Notes: a model not told the origin generated them from the letters alone. Counted from the first letter of the stretch, positions 34,532 through 44,379 are shown. The stretch: 64,000 bases of DNA from Elioraea tepidiphila DSM 17972 (GCF_000378465.1 NZ_KB899912.1:1-64000); one strand, 5' to 3'. Translations and numbers: made by a program.

Positions 34532-35289
34532 TGGAATGGAAGCTCCGCCCGGCGCGCGATCTCGGCCTGCCGGCGGGCGCGCGGCTGCGCAGCCTGAACC
34601 GCGAGCCCGGGCTGGTTGGCGTCGTGGTGAACGCGCTGTGGCGGCGTCTGGTGCGGGTCTGTCTCCGAGTCTTCCATCGGCTGAGCGTCACCGGCGCGGA
34701 GCACCTGCCGACGGCACCGCCCTTCGTGCTGATCGCGAACCATGCGAGCCACCTGGACGCGCTGACGCTCGCCTCCGTTCTGCGCGGGCGATCGGCACGC
34801 AGCGCGCGGGCGCTCGCGGCGGGCGAGACCTTCTTCGGCTCGGCGGGAGCGGCGATGGTCGCGGCCTACGCGATCAATGCGTTCCCGGTCTGGCGCGGAC
34901 GGACGCGCCAGGGCGATCTCGCCACGCTGCGCGCGCGCCTGGCCGAGGACGGGCTCGTCTACATCCTGTTCCCGGAGGGCACGCGCACGCGCGACGGCAC
35001 CATGGCGCGGTTCCAGCCGGGCATCGGCGCGCTGGTCGCGGGCACGGACGTCCCTGTGGTGCCGTGTTTCCTCGACGGCGCCTTCGCCGCCTGGCCGCCG
35101 CATCGGCGCTGGCCGCGGCCGGGGCGGCTCAGGCTCGCGATCGGCCCGGCGCTGCGGTTCGACGGCGTGGCGAACGACCGTGCCGGCTGGGCGGGCGTGG
35201 CGTCATGCTGCGAGTCGGCGGTGCGGGCGCTCGGCGACGATCCGCGGAGGAGGGGGTGGGGGGACGACCGTCGTCCCCCCACGGCTTGA
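34531..35289 (+). CDS. Lysophospholipid / 1-acylglycerol-3-phosphate acyltransferase
   Basis: 252 residues. The PlsC catalytic motif NHASHLD (HX4D) is near residue 70, FPVWRG near 112, and the acyl-acceptor motif FPEGTRTRDG near 148; VPVVPCFLDG follows. It is soluble with a basic, membrane-associating N-terminus. It overlaps the CdsA-like gene (TGATG) and completes the lipid cluster. The last residues are encoded by a perfect hairpin repeat (35256-35282), suggesting the original stop may have been altered by that repeat's insertion. Confidence 0.9.
   Translation: MEWKLRPARDLGLPAGARLRSLNREPGLVGVVVNALWRRLVRVCLRVFHRLSVTGAEHLPTAPPFVLIANHASHLDALTLASVLRGRSARSARALAAGETFFGSAGAAMVAAYAINAFPVWRGRTRQGDLATLRARLAEDGLVYILFPEGTRTRDGTMARFQPGIGALVAGTDVPVVPCFLDGAFAAWPPHRRWPRPGRLRLAIGPALRFDGVANDRAGWAGVASCCESAVRALGDDPRRRGWGDDRRPPTA
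35256..35282. repeat. Perfect GC hairpin, GGGGGGACGAC repeat copy 1
   Basis: A 12-bp perfect stem (GTGGGGGGACGA at 35256-35267 with its complement at 35271-35282) and a 3-nt loop, lying across the 3' end of the acyltransferase gene. A close relative (GCGGGGGGACG stem) occurs at 63297-63323. Together they look like a REP-like repeat family; this copy could also serve as a terminator between convergent genes. Confidence 0.5.
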
Positions 35290-35320
35290 CGGACCTGCGC
35301 CGGGGGCCCGGCGCCCTGCC

Positions 35321-36175
35321 CTACCGGGACCCGACCGACGCGCGCAGCGCGGCCAGCTCCTCGCGCAGCGCGCGCAGCTCGCGCATCACCTCGGCCGGCT
35401 CCAGCATCGGCGGCGCCTCCAGCGCGGCCAGCGCGGCCGCCTCCTCGTCGCGCTGCTTCCTGAGCGTCTGGATGCTCTCGATGATCACCCCGATGAACAG
35501 GTTCAGCATCACGAAGGTCGCGATCAGGATGAACGGGACGAAGAACAGCCAGGCCTGCGGCGAATCCTCCATCACCGGCCGCACGATCCCCATCGACCAG
35601 CTCTCCAGCGTCATGATCTGGAACAGCGAGTACATGCTCTCGCCGATCGTGCCGAAGAACTGCGGATGCGTGTCGGCGAACAGCTTGGTCGCGATCACGG
35701 CCGCGACGTAGTAGAGGATCACCATCAGCATCGCGATCGCGCCGATCCCCGGCACCGCGTGCAGCATCGCCTCCACGACGATGCGCAGCCGCGGCATCAT
35801 GCTGATCAGGCGCAGCACGCGCAGCACGCGCAGCGCCCGCAGCACGGCGAGCGGGCCGGTCGCCGGCAGCCAGGCGATGCCCACGACCAGGAAGTCGAAG
35901 ACGCTCCACGGATCGCGGAAGAACCGGCCGCGGAACGCATAGATCCGCGCGGCGATCTCGATCGTGAAGATCCAGAGCATGATGCGATCGAGCGCGGTCA
36001 GCAGGTCGCCGAACGCGGCCATGGCGCGCGCCGAGGTCTCGAGCCCGAGGACGGCGGCATTGGCGATGATCACCGCCATGATCGCGCCCTGAACCCATGG
36101 GCGCAGGATGAAGCGCGCGGTCGCGGCGCGCAGCCCCTCCTCGCGCTGATCCTGCGCGGTCAGAACTTCCTGCAT
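35321..36175 (-). CDS. Voltage-gated sodium channel (NaChBac/NavAb family)
   Basis: 284 residues. Six TM segments: S1 near 28, S2 near 60, S3 near 95, S4 with repeated basic residues (LRALRVLRVLRLISMMPRLR, about 113-132), S5 near 150 and S6 (FVPFILIATFVMLNLFIGVIIESI) near 225. The pore helix and selectivity filter is TLESWS, the bacterial sodium-channel signature. A C-terminal coiled coil (EVMRELRALREELAALRAS) should tetramerise it. The start at MQEVLTAQDQ is preferred; upstream in-frame sequence runs into the rlmH gene out of frame. Sodium permeation is expected from the filter; physiological role unknown. Confidence 0.93.
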   Translation of the reverse strand: MQEVLTAQDQREEGLRAATARFILRPWVQGAIMAVIIANAAVLGLETSARAMAAFGDLLTALDRIMLWIFTIEIAARIYAFRGRFFRDPWSVFDFLVVGIAWLPATGPLAVLRALRVLRVLRLISMMPRLRIVVEAMLHAVPGIGAIAMLMVILYYVAAVIATKLFADTHPQFFGTIGESMYSLFQIMTLESWSMGIVRPVMEDSPQAWLFFVPFILIATFVMLNLFIGVIIESIQTLRKQRDEEAAALAALEAPPMLEPAEVMRELRALREELAALRASVGSR

Positions 36176-36239
36176 CGTCTTCCCTCTGCGTCTGGTCCGG
36201 CGGGAGATGGGGGATGGGCGCGGCGAAAGGAAGGCCCGT

Positions 36240-36746
36240 TCAAGGCCGCCCCGCCCAGTGGTAGGGGTGACCGCGCAGCAGGCTGTCGGCGCGGAAGAGC
36301 TGTTCGGCGAGCATCGCGCGCACCAGCAGGTGCGGCCAGGTGGCGCGGCCGAAGGCGAGCACGTGCTGCGCCCGCGCGAGCACCGCGGCATCCAGCCCCT
36401 CGGCGCCGCCGATCGCGAAGGCGACGGTCTTGCCGGCGTCGCGCCAGCGCGTGAGCCGCCGCGCGAAGGCTTCGGTCGTCTCCTCCACGCCGCCGAGGTC
36501 GAGCGCGACCAGCACCGCCCCCTCGGGCACCGCGGCGAGGATCGCCGACGCCTCGCGCCGCTTGGCCTCGGCCGGAGTGCCGTGCGCCTCGGCGATCTCG
36601 ACCAGTCGCGGCGGCGGTCGCAGCCGCGCGGCGTAGCGGTCGAACAGCGCCTGCTCCTCGCTGCCGCGCCCGCGCCCGACCGCGATGATCGCGCTCGCCG
36701 GGATCAGCCGAAGCGCGCCTCGTCGCCGGGCAGCGTCACGCCCCAC
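36240..36746 (-). CDS. rlmH: 23S rRNA (pseudouridine-1915-N3) methyltransferase RlmH
   Basis: 168 residues from a GTG at 36746; a non-standard CTG nearer the IIAVGRG core is possible, because the family usually begins just before IxAVGR. The SPOUT methyltransferase knot is evident: [23 protein letters not shown] near 90 and [54 protein letters not shown]. The C-terminal YH is conserved. It overlaps the 3' end of the upstream NadD-RsfS gene, so the two are translationally linked. The insert [17 protein letters not shown] is the standard loop. Confidence 0.92.
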   Translation of the reverse strand: MGRDAARRRGALRLIPASAIIAVGRGRGSEEQALFDRYAARLRPPPRLVEIAEAHGTPAEAKRREASAILAAVPEGAVLVALDLGGVEETTEAFARRLTRWRDAGKTVAFAIGGAEGLDAAVLARAQHVLAFGRATWPHLLVRAMLAEQLFRADSLLRGHPYHWAGRP

Positions 36747-37729
36747 ATCTTTTCGAGCGCGTACTGGGCGCGCGCCTCGGGGCGGAACAGGTGCACCACC
36801 ACGTCGCCGGCATCGATCAGCACCCAGTCCGAGGCGCCGAGCCCCTCGGTGCGGATGTTGCGCCGACCGTCGCGCTCGAGCTTCTCGATCAGGTGCTCGG
36901 CCATCGCGGTGAGCTGGCGCCCGGCGAGGCCCGAGGCGACCACCATCCGGTCGGCGAAGGCCGCCTTGCCGGCGAGATCGATCACCACGACCTCCTCGGC
37001 CTTGTCGTCCTCCAGGCTGGTGACGATCAGCCGCACCAGCCGATCGGTCGTCCCCTCGGCAGGACGGATGGACGCGCGTTTCCGCGGCCGCCTGCCCGCG
37101 AGTGCCTCGCCGGCGGCGCGGGCCGCGCGGATCTCGGTCGCACTCGCCGGGTGCTCGCGGCCCGGCAGCAGCAGCCAGGCGGGAGGCGCCATCCGCGCCA
37201 GCGCGCCGGCGCGCGCCGCCGGCACCCGCCAGCGCGCCATGGCCCGGCTTGCGGTTCCGTGCAGCGCCTTGCGGGTCCAGCCCGGGCGGGGGAACACGAC
37301 GATCGGCACCATGCGGAAGATGCGGCGCCAGCCCTGCCAGCGCGGGATCTGCACCTGGTTGTCGGCCCCCATCAGCCAGACCAGGCGGGCATGACGGAAG
37401 CGTCGGGTCAGCAGCCGCAGCGTCGCCACCGTGTAGCGCGTGCCGAGCCGCGCCTCGAGCTCGGTCGCGACGATGCGCGCATTGCCTTCGGCCACCGCCT
37501 CCGCGGAGGCGAGGCGGTCGCCGAATCGGGCCATGCCGTCGTCTGACTTGAGCGGGTTGCCGGGACTGACCAGCAGCCAGACCTCGCGCAGCCCGAGCCG
37601 CTTGAGCGCGGTCTCGGCGATGTGCCGATGTCCCTCATGGGCGGGGTTGAAGCTGCCGCCGAGCACGCCGATGCGGCCGCGCCGCCCGTCGCCCCAGCGC
37701 GAGATCGCCCGGTGCCGCACGCGCGTCAA
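36704..37729 (-). CDS. nadD-rsfS: NadD-RsfS fusion: nicotinate-nucleotide adenylyltransferase + ribosomal silencing factor
   Basis: 341 residues in one uninterrupted frame. Residues 18-215 are Nad[43 protein letters not shown] and the C-terminal [14 protein letters not shown]. Residues 225-341 are Rsf[59 protein letters not shown]... [31 protein letters not shown]. The genes are normally neighbours; here the nadD stop is lost and a short basic linker ([15 protein letters not shown]) joins them. NadD makes deamido-NAD from NaMN; RsfS blocks subunit joining by binding L14. A sequencing indel removing a stop cannot be fully excluded. Confidence 0.93.
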   Translation of the reverse strand: MTRVRHRAISRWGDGRRGRIGVLGGSFNPAHEGHRHIAETALKRLGLREVWLLVSPGNPLKSDDGMARFGDRLASAEAVAEGNARIVATELEARLGTRYTVATLRLLTRRFRHARLVWLMGADNQVQIPRWQGWRRIFRMVPIVVFPRPGWTRKALHGTASRAMARWRVPAARAGALARMAPPAWLLLPGREHPASATEIRAARAAGEALAGRRPRKRASIRPAEGTTDRLVRLIVTSLEDDKAEEVVVIDLAGKAAFADRMVVASGLAGRQLTAMAEHLIEKLERDGRRNIRTEGLGASDWVLIDAGDVVVHLFRPEARAQYALEKMWGVTLPGDEARFG

Positions 37730-37869
37730 CGTGGCTCGGCGCGGGCCGGCATCAGGCGGAGACGCAAGGCGGAGCGGCGCATCGGCGCGGGCTTCCCTCG
37801 TGAGGACAGGTGCCCGACCCTAGCGCGCCCGGCACGGCGCCGCCAACGATCCGGCGAAGGGCGCGGCCG

Positions 37870-39153
37870 TCACCCGCGCACCTGGCCCGAGCCGAGCACG
37901 TGGTAGCGGAAGGTGGTGAGCTGCTCGGGCCCCACCGGCCCGCGCGCATGGATCCGGCCCGTGGCGATGCCGATCTCGGCGCCGAAGCCGAACTCGCCGC
38001 CATCGGCGAACTGGGTCGAGGCGTTGACGATGCCGATCGCGCTGTCGATGCCGGCGAGGAACGCCTCGGCGGCCGCCCTGTCCTCGGTGACGATCGCGTC
38101 CGTATGCTCGGAGCCATGGCGCAGGATATGCGCGACCGCCCCCTCCACCCCGTCCACCACCGCGACATTCAGCACCGCGTCGAGCCATTCCGTGTCGAAA
38201 TCGGCCTCGGTCGCGGCCGGCAGATCGGGGCGGATCGCGCGCGCGCGCGCATCGGCGCGGAAGGCACAGCCGCGCGCGGCAAGGTCGTCGAGGATCGGCG
38301 GCAGATGCGTCGCCGCGCAGGCCGCATCGACCAGCAGCGTCTCGGTGGCGCCGCACACGCCCGTGCGACGGAGCTTGGCGTCCAGCACGATCGCGCGCGC
38401 CTTGGCCAGATCGGCGGCGGCATGGACGAAGGTGTGGCAGCGCCCTTCCGCGTGCGCGAGCACCGGCACGCGCGCCTCCGCCTGCACGCGCTCGACCAGC
38501 GACTTGCCGCCGCGCGGCACGATCACGTCGATCAGGCCCGAGCCGGCCAGCATCGCCGCGACGAAGGCGCGGTCCGCGGTCGGCGCGACCTGCACCGCGG
38601 CCTCGGGCAGACCGGCCTCCCGAAGCCCCTCGGCGAAGGCGGCGTGGATCGCGCGCGCCGAGGCCAGGCTCTCCGACCCGCCGCGCAGGATCACCGCGTT
38701 GCCCGACTTCAGCGCGATCGCGCCGGCATCGGCTGCGACGTTGGGCCGGCTCTCGAAGATCATGCCGATCACGCCCAGCGGGGTCGCGACCCGGCGGATA
38801 CGGAGGCCGTTGGGCCGCGTCCACTCGGCGAGCACGCGGCCCACCGGGTCGGGCAGCCTCGCCACCTCCTCCACCCCGCGCGCCATCGCCTCGACGCGCG
38901 CCGGCGTCAGCACGAGCCGGTCGAGGAACGCGGCCGGGCGGCCGGCCGCCCGGGTCGCGGCCACGTCCCGCTCGTTGGCGGCCAGGATCGCCGCTTCGTG
39001 CCGCCGGATCGCCCCGGCGGCGGCTTCGAGCCCCCGCGCCTTGGCGGCCGCGCTGGTCCGCGCGAGCGCGTGGGCGGCCGACCGCGCCGCGCGCGCCATG
39101 TCGGCGAACAGGCGTTCCGCCTCCGCGACCACACGAGGTGTCACGACGTTCAT
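37870..39153 (-). CDS. proA: Gamma-glutamyl phosphate reductase
   Basis: 427 residues. It reduces gamma-glutamyl phosphate to glutamate semialdehyde in proline biosynthesis. Family hallmarks: [38 protein letters not shown] near 125-165, [16 protein letters not shown] near 215, the catalytic-Cys segment [15 protein letters not shown] near 275, and the C-terminal [27 protein letters not shown]. Length is standard. Usually adjacent to nadD and obgE-proB in alphaproteobacteria; nadD-rsfS-rlmH indeed follow downstream on the same strand, separated by about 140 bp. Confidence 0.97.
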   Translation of the reverse strand: MNVVTPRVVAEAERLFADMARAARSAAHALARTSAAAKARGLEAAAGAIRRHEAAILAANERDVAATRAAGRPAAFLDRLVLTPARVEAMARGVEEVARLPDPVGRVLAEWTRPNGLRIRRVATPLGVIGMIFESRPNVAADAGAIALKSGNAVILRGGSESLASARAIHAAFAEGLREAGLPEAAVQVAPTADRAFVAAMLAGSGLIDVIVPRGGKSLVERVQAEARVPVLAHAEGRCHTFVHAAADLAKARAIVLDAKLRRTGVCGATETLLVDAACAATHLPPILDDLAARGCAFRADARARAIRPDLPAATEADFDTEWLDAVLNVAVVDGVEGAVAHILRHGSEHTDAIVTEDRAAAEAFLAGIDSAIGIVNASTQFADGGEFGFGAEIGIATGRIHARGPVGPEQLTTFRYHVLGSGQVRG

Positions 39154-39367
39154 CGCTCCAGCCTAGCCGAAGCCCGTCGGGGCGGGAACCGCCGGTGCCG
39201 GGTGATGAGAACCGTTGATCCCGACGCGACTCTGCCCCACCCTAGGCACCGCCGCGGCCGAGAGGCGGCCAGCGTGCATCCCCGGCCGGTGCCGCGGGAC
39301 AAGGGGAGTGGGAGATGAGCGTGGCGATCGTCGGGTTCCCCGGCACGGAGCGCACGGCACAGGGCTG

Positions 39368-40573
39368 ATGCCGCAGGACGCGATCGCCGATCCCCGCTAC
39401 GCCCGCGCGGCACCCCGGCGCGGCGTGCGTCTTTCCTGGCGCGACCCGACGGTGCGCAGCATCGTCTGGCAGATCGTCATCATCGGCCTCGTCGGTTTCG
39501 TGGTCTGGTGGCTGGTGTCCAACACCATGCGCAACCTCGAAGTGCGCCGGATCGCCACCGGTTTCGGCTTCCTCAACCGCGAAGCCGGGCTGCCGATCGC
39601 CGAGGCGATGATCCCCTACACCCCGGCCGACACCTACGCGCGCGCGCTGCTGGTCGGGATCCTGAACACGCTGCGTGTTGCGGTGATCGGCATCGTGCTG
39701 TCGACCATCCTGGGCACGGTGATCGGCATCGCGCGGCTGTCGCAGAACTGGCTGCTGGCGAAGCTCGCCGCGATCTATGTCGAGCTGCTGCGCGACCTGC
39801 CGCTGCTGCTGCAACTGCTGTTCTGGTACGCGCTGATGCAGGGCCTGCCGGGACCGCGCCAGGCGGTCAATCCGTTCGGCTCGGTGTTCCTGTCGAACCG
39901 CGGCATCAAGTTTCCCTGGATCGCCTGGGAGCCCGCGCACACGGCCGCCCTGGTCGCCCTCGTCGCCGGGACCGCCGCGCTCGTGCTGCTCGCGCGCCGC
40001 TTCACCGCGCGACAGATGGCGACCGGCGTGCGGCCGAAGCTCTGGCCCTGGGCACTGGCGCTCCTGCTCGGCCTGCCGGCCGCCGTTTGGGCGGCGATGG
40101 GCGCGCCCTTCGCGATCGATGCGCCGGTGCTGCGCGGCTTCAACTTCCAGGGCGGCGCGACCATCACGCCGGAGTTCGCCGCCCTGCTGCTCGGCCTCGT
40201 CCTCTACACGGCCGCGTTCATCGCCGAGATCGTGCGCGCCGGCATCCTCGCCGTGCACACCGGCCAGTGGGAAGCCGCCGGCGCCTTGGGGCTCTCGCGC
40301 GGCGAGCAGCTGCGGCTGATCATCCTGCCGCAGGCGCTGCGCGTCATCATCCCGCCGATGACCAGCCAGTATCTGAACATCACCAAGAACTCGTCGCTGG
40401 CGGTCGCGATCGGCTATCAGGACATCGTCTCGATCGCGAACACGACGCTGAACCAGACGGGGCAGGCGATCGAGGGCATCGCCATCATCATGGCGGTCTA
40501 TCTGACGATCAGCCTGTCGATCAGCCTGTTCATGAACTGGTACAATGCGCGCATCGCGCTGAAGGAGCGGTGA
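39368..40573 (+). CDS. aapQ: General L-amino acid ABC transporter permease AapQ
   Basis: 401 residues, eight or so TM segments, longer than ordinary HisQ-type permeases as expected for AapQ. Landmarks: SNTMRNLEVRRIATGFGFLNREAGLPIAEAMIPYTPADTYARALLVGILNTL near 50-100, IYVELLRDLPLLLQLLFWY, and the coupling loop EAAGALGLSRGEQLRLIILPQALRVIIPPMTSQYLNITKNSSLAVAIGYQDI near 300-350. The start at 39368 gives the natural N-terminus. A binding-protein gene (aapJ), usually first in this operon, is absent upstream; proA lies there divergently. The 3' end is duplicated before aapM. Confidence 0.94.
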   Translation: MPQDAIADPRYARAAPRRGVRLSWRDPTVRSIVWQIVIIGLVGFVVWWLVSNTMRNLEVRRIATGFGFLNREAGLPIAEAMIPYTPADTYARALLVGILNTLRVAVIGIVLSTILGTVIGIARLSQNWLLAKLAAIYVELLRDLPLLLQLLFWYALMQGLPGPRQAVNPFGSVFLSNRGIKFPWIAWEPAHTAALVALVAGTAALVLLARRFTARQMATGVRPKLWPWALALLLGLPAAVWAAMGAPFAIDAPVLRGFNFQGGATITPEFAALLLGLVLYTAAFIAEIVRAGILAVHTGQWEAAGALGLSRGEQLRLIILPQALRVIIPPMTSQYLNITKNSSLAVAIGYQDIVSIANTTLNQTGQAIEGIAIIMAVYLTISLSISLFMNWYNARIALKER

Positions 40574-40677
40574 GCGATGCGATCCTGCGTCCCGCTCGCT
40601 GCCGCGTTGTCGGCTTTCATTGGCTTCGCTGGCCATGGGCCAGCGCCGCGCGCGCATCGCGCTGAAGGAGCGGTGAG
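40547..40677. repeat. 28-bp direct repeat between aapQ and aapM
   Basis: The last 28 bp of aapQ and its stop (40547-40574, ending GAAGGAGCGGTGAG) are repeated exactly at 40650-40677, just before the aapM start. Seventy-five bp of unrelated sequence separate the copies. The second copy supplies the AAGGAG ribosome-binding site for aapM. Either a local duplication or an insertion flanked by a long duplication produced it; a short frame inside is not convincing as a gene. Confidence 0.85.
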
Positions 40678-40680
40678 TCG

Positions 40681-41844
40681 ATGACACCGCCGCCCGCCCA
40701 GTCCGCGACCCTCGGCGCGAACGGCATGCCCGTGCCTTCCGAGGAGCCGCGCCGCCCGCCGGTGCTGTCGGTCGGCCTGCTCGGCTGGCTGCGCGCCAAC
40801 CTCTTCTCGTCCTGGCTGAACACCGCGGTGACGCTGGTGCTCGCCTATTTCGTCATCTCGTGGGCGCTCGGGCTGATCTCCTGGGGCGTGATCAACGCGG
40901 TCTGGGACGTGCCGGGCACCGGCGCGCAGGTCGATACCTCGGCCTGCCGCGCGATCCGGGGCGAGGGCGCCTGCTGGGCGCTGATCGGCGAGAAGTACCG
41001 CTTCATCCTGTTCGGGCTCTATCCGTTCGACGAGCAGTGGCGGCCCGCCCTGGTGGTGGTGATCTTCGTCGCCCTCTACGTGGTCTCGGCGATGCGGCGG
41101 TTCTGGAACCGCTGGCTCGGCCTGGTCTGGATCGCGGCGCTGACCGTGATCGGCGTGCTGATGTGGGGGGGCGTGTTCGGGCTCCGCTTCGTCGAGCAGG
41201 AGCGCTGGGGCGGGCTGCCCATCACGCTGATCCTCTCGACCTTCGGCATCGCCTTCGCCTTCCCGCTCTCGATCCTGGTGGCGCTGGGGCGGCGGCAGAC
41301 CTCGATGCCGGCGGTGAAGGCGCTCTGCGTCGTCTATATCGAGCTGATCCGCGGCGTGCCGCTGATCAGCCTGCTGTTCATGGCGTCGGTGATGTTCCCC
41401 CTGTTCCTGCCCGAGGGGATGAACATCGACAAGCTGCTCCGCGCGCAGGTCGCGATCATCCTGTTCGCCGCCGCCTATCTCGCCGAGGTGGTGCGCGGCG
41501 GGCTCCAGGCCCTGCCGCGCGGCCAGTACGAGGCGGCGGATGCGCTCGGCCTCTCCTACTGGCAGAAGACCGGCTTCATCGTGCTGCCGCAGGCGCTGCG
41601 CCTGGTGATCCCGCCGCTGGTCAACACCTTCATCGGCATGTTCAAGGACACCTCGCTGGTGCTGATCATCGGCATCTTCGACCTGCTCAACACCGCCAAG
41701 ACCTCGATCATCGAGCCCGCGTGGCAGGGCTTCGGCATCGAGGCCTATCTGTTCGTCTCGGCGATCTACTTCGTGTTCTGCTTCGCGATGTCGAAGTACA
41801 GCCAGGATCTCGAGGCCGAGTTCAACCGCCACCGCCGGCGCTGA
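40681..41844 (+). CDS. aapM: General L-amino acid ABC transporter permease AapM
   Basis: 387 residues. It partners AapQ in the membrane. The N-terminal half carries an AapM-specific insertion ([44 protein letters not shown] near 80-120). The C-terminal half has the coupling loop [48 protein letters not shown] near 280-325. Its ribosome-binding site lies in a duplicated copy of the aapQ end. aapP follows after 29 bp. Confidence 0.95.
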   Translation: MTPPPAQSATLGANGMPVPSEEPRRPPVLSVGLLGWLRANLFSSWLNTAVTLVLAYFVISWALGLISWGVINAVWDVPGTGAQVDTSACRAIRGEGACWALIGEKYRFILFGLYPFDEQWRPALVVVIFVALYVVSAMRRFWNRWLGLVWIAALTVIGVLMWGGVFGLRFVEQERWGGLPITLILSTFGIAFAFPLSILVALGRRQTSMPAVKALCVVYIELIRGVPLISLLFMASVMFPLFLPEGMNIDKLLRAQVAIILFAAAYLAEVVRGGLQALPRGQYEAADALGLSYWQKTGFIVLPQALRLVIPPLVNTFIGMFKDTSLVLIIGIFDLLNTAKTSIIEPAWQGFGIEAYLFVSAIYFVFCFAMSKYSQDLEAEFNRHRRR

Positions 41845-41873
41845 GGCGGAGGGAACGAGTCGGGAGAGGCAGG

Positions 41874-42674
<801 letters not shown>

Positions 42675-42681
42675 CGGCGCG

Positions 42682-42954
42682 TCAGTCGCGCTCCACCCTC
42701 AGCACCCGCCCCGTCCGCGGGTCGATCTTCACCTCGATCTCGCGGCCGCGCTCGTCCCGGCCCTCGACGTCCCAGCGCCCGTCGTCGCACTCGAGCTCCT
42801 CGATCACCGCCACACCGGCGCCGCGCGCGATCTCGATCGCCCGCTCCGCCCGAACCTCGGAGCGGTCGCACCGTTCGTCGGCGAGCGCGGCGGGGGCGAA
42901 CAGCAGCAGCGCCCCGGCGAGCAGAAGCGGGCGGGGTGTCGTCGGACAGTGCAT
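42682..42954 (-). CDS. Small periplasmic PepSY-like protein
   Basis: 90 residues. A signal peptide (TPRPLLLAGALLLFAPAALA) is cleaved near residue 25. The mature part has the PepSY pattern: RSEVRAERAIEIARGAGVAVIEELECDDGRWDVEGRDERGREIEVKIDPRTGRVLRVERD, two helix-sheet units ending in the typical VxxDPxTGxVLxxE. One Cys pair (DERCD and LECDDG) could form a disulfide. It is convergent with aapP and divergent from the ECF sigma gene, which might link it to envelope stress. Function of such proteins is unclear. Confidence 0.82.
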   Translation of the reverse strand: MHCPTTPRPLLLAGALLLFAPAALADERCDRSEVRAERAIEIARGAGVAVIEELECDDGRWDVEGRDERGREIEVKIDPRTGRVLRVERD

Positions 42955-43131
42955 TCAGCTGACTCCCTGGCTGGTGATTGAGGCCTGAACGCTGGCCGCC
43001 GGGAAAGGTTCCCGGCAATACGGCCCCGACATGCACGCGACGGTCAGCGCCGGCAACCCCGTCCATGGGTCGACGCCGGCGCGGGAGCAGGCGTAGCGTG
43101 CGTTCGGGACATGATCCCGGCGGGGGTCCCG

Positions 43132-43713
43132 ATGACCGGTCAGGCGACTGCACCTGGCGACCGCGACCGCACCTGGTCGGCGCTGATGGCCGCCGCCCAG
43201 GACGGCGATCGGCGCGCCTATGACCGGCTGTTGCGCCAGATCGTCCCCTTCCTCCGCGGCGTGGCGCGGCGGCGGCTGCGCGGCGAGGCGGATGTCGAGG
43301 ACGCGGTGCAGGACGCCCTGCTGACCATCCACCAGATCCGCCAGACCTACGATCCGTCGCGCCCCATTCGTCCCTGGCTCGCCGCGATCGCCGAGCGGCG
43401 GGCGCTCGACCGGGTCCGTGCCGTCGCGCGCCGGGCCGGCCGGGAGGAGGAACTGACCGATCTCCATCACGAAACCTTGCGGGGCCCGGCGGCGAACGAA
43501 GGAGAGAGCCGGCTTCGGGCCCGCGATGTCCGGGCCGCGGTGGCGGACCTGCCGCCGGGGCAGCGCCAGGCGATCGAGTTGCTGAAACTCGAGGAGCTCA
43601 GCCTCGCCGAGGCCTCCTCTCGCACCGGGCAGTCGGTCACGGCCCTGAAGGTGGCCACCCATCGGGCGATCCAGGCGCTGCGCCGGCGCATCGTGGGCGA
43701 TGAGAGGGGCTGA
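43132..43713 (+). CDS. ECF-type RNA polymerase sigma factor
   Basis: 193 residues from the ATG at 43132; an ATG at 43111 is an alternative. Sigma-2 is visible as YDRLLRQIVPFLRGVARRRLRGEADVEDAVQDALLTIHQIRQTYDPSRPIRPWLAAIAERRALDRVR, and sigma-4 as ADLPPGQRQAIELLKLEELSLAEASSRTGQSVTALKVATHRAIQALRRR. The pattern is that of ECF factors paired with NrsF-type (DUF1109) anti-sigma proteins, and such a gene follows immediately. It should direct a stress or heavy-metal/redox response; target genes unknown. The divergent neighbour is a PepSY-like protein. Confidence 0.92.
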   Translation: MTGQATAPGDRDRTWSALMAAAQDGDRRAYDRLLRQIVPFLRGVARRRLRGEADVEDAVQDALLTIHQIRQTYDPSRPIRPWLAAIAERRALDRVRAVARRAGREEELTDLHHETLRGPAANEGESRLRARDVRAAVADLPPGQRQAIELLKLEELSLAEASSRTGQSVTALKVATHRAIQALRRRIVGDERG

Positions 43714-43717
43714 CGGC

Positions 43718-44377
43718 GTGCGGACGGAGGAGCTGGTCGGTTCGCTGGTTGACGACCTGACGCCCGTCCGGCGGCTGCGCAGGCCGCTGGTGCGGGCGGT
43801 CGGATGGCTGGCATTCGCCGTGGCCGCGATCGGCGCCGTTGTCGCCCTCAGCGGATTCCGGCCCGATCTGACCGCCCGGCTCGCCGAGCCCTGGGAGGTG
43901 GCGCAGCTCGTCGCCGCGGCAGGGACCGGCGCGCTCGCGGCGATCGCGGCATTCCATCTCGCGCTGCCCGACCGGTCCGGCGCCTGGGCGCTGCTGCCGC
44001 TGCCCGGGTTCGCGCTCTGGCTGGCGAGCCTCGGCTGGGGCTGCGTGGCGGACTTCGTCCGGCTCGGCCCGGACGGGCTTGCCCTCGGCACGTCCTGGGC
44101 CTGCCTCGGCTTCATCCTGGGGCTCAGCCTCCCGCTGGGTGGGGCGATGCTGTTCGCGCTGCGCCACGCGGGACCGATCCGCCCGGTGCCGACGGCGGCC
44201 ACCGGCGTGCTGTCCGTCGCCATGCTCGCCTCGGTCGGGCTGTCGCTGGTCCATCACCTGGACGCGGCGATCATGGTCCTGGTCTGGCATGCCGGCGCGG
44301 TGCTGGTCGCGGTGGCGGTCAGTGCCGGGCTGTCGCGCCCGACCTTCCGCCTCGCCGAGCGTCTCGCCCCCGTCTGA
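43718..44377 (+). CDS. nrsF: NrsF-type anti-sigma factor (DUF1109)
   Basis: 219 residues from a GTG at 43718 after AGAGGGG; an ATG at 43700 overlapping the sigma gene is possible. Six TM helices follow a short N-terminal sigma-binding segment (TEELVGSLVDDLTPVRRLRRP). The family's conserved residues are present: LGWGCVADFVRLGPDG near 108 with a Cys, and ASVGLSLVHHLDAAIMVLVWHAGAVLVA with the conserved His residues. In Caulobacter, NrsF holds its ECF factor at the membrane and uses cysteines to sense metals. Name transferred by family. Confidence 0.85.
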   Translation: MRTEELVGSLVDDLTPVRRLRRPLVRAVGWLAFAVAAIGAVVALSGFRPDLTARLAEPWEVAQLVAAAGTGALAAIAAFHLALPDRSGAWALLPLPGFALWLASLGWGCVADFVRLGPDGLALGTSWACLGFILGLSLPLGGAMLFALRHAGPIRPVPTAATGVLSVAMLASVGLSLVHHLDAAIMVLVWHAGAVLVAVAVSAGLSRPTFRLAERLAPV

Positions 44378-44379
44378 TA

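Noticed and set aside
40577-40680. Small protein gene between aapQ and aapM
   Set aside because: The frame uses the duplicated aapQ tail in another frame and has no independent support.
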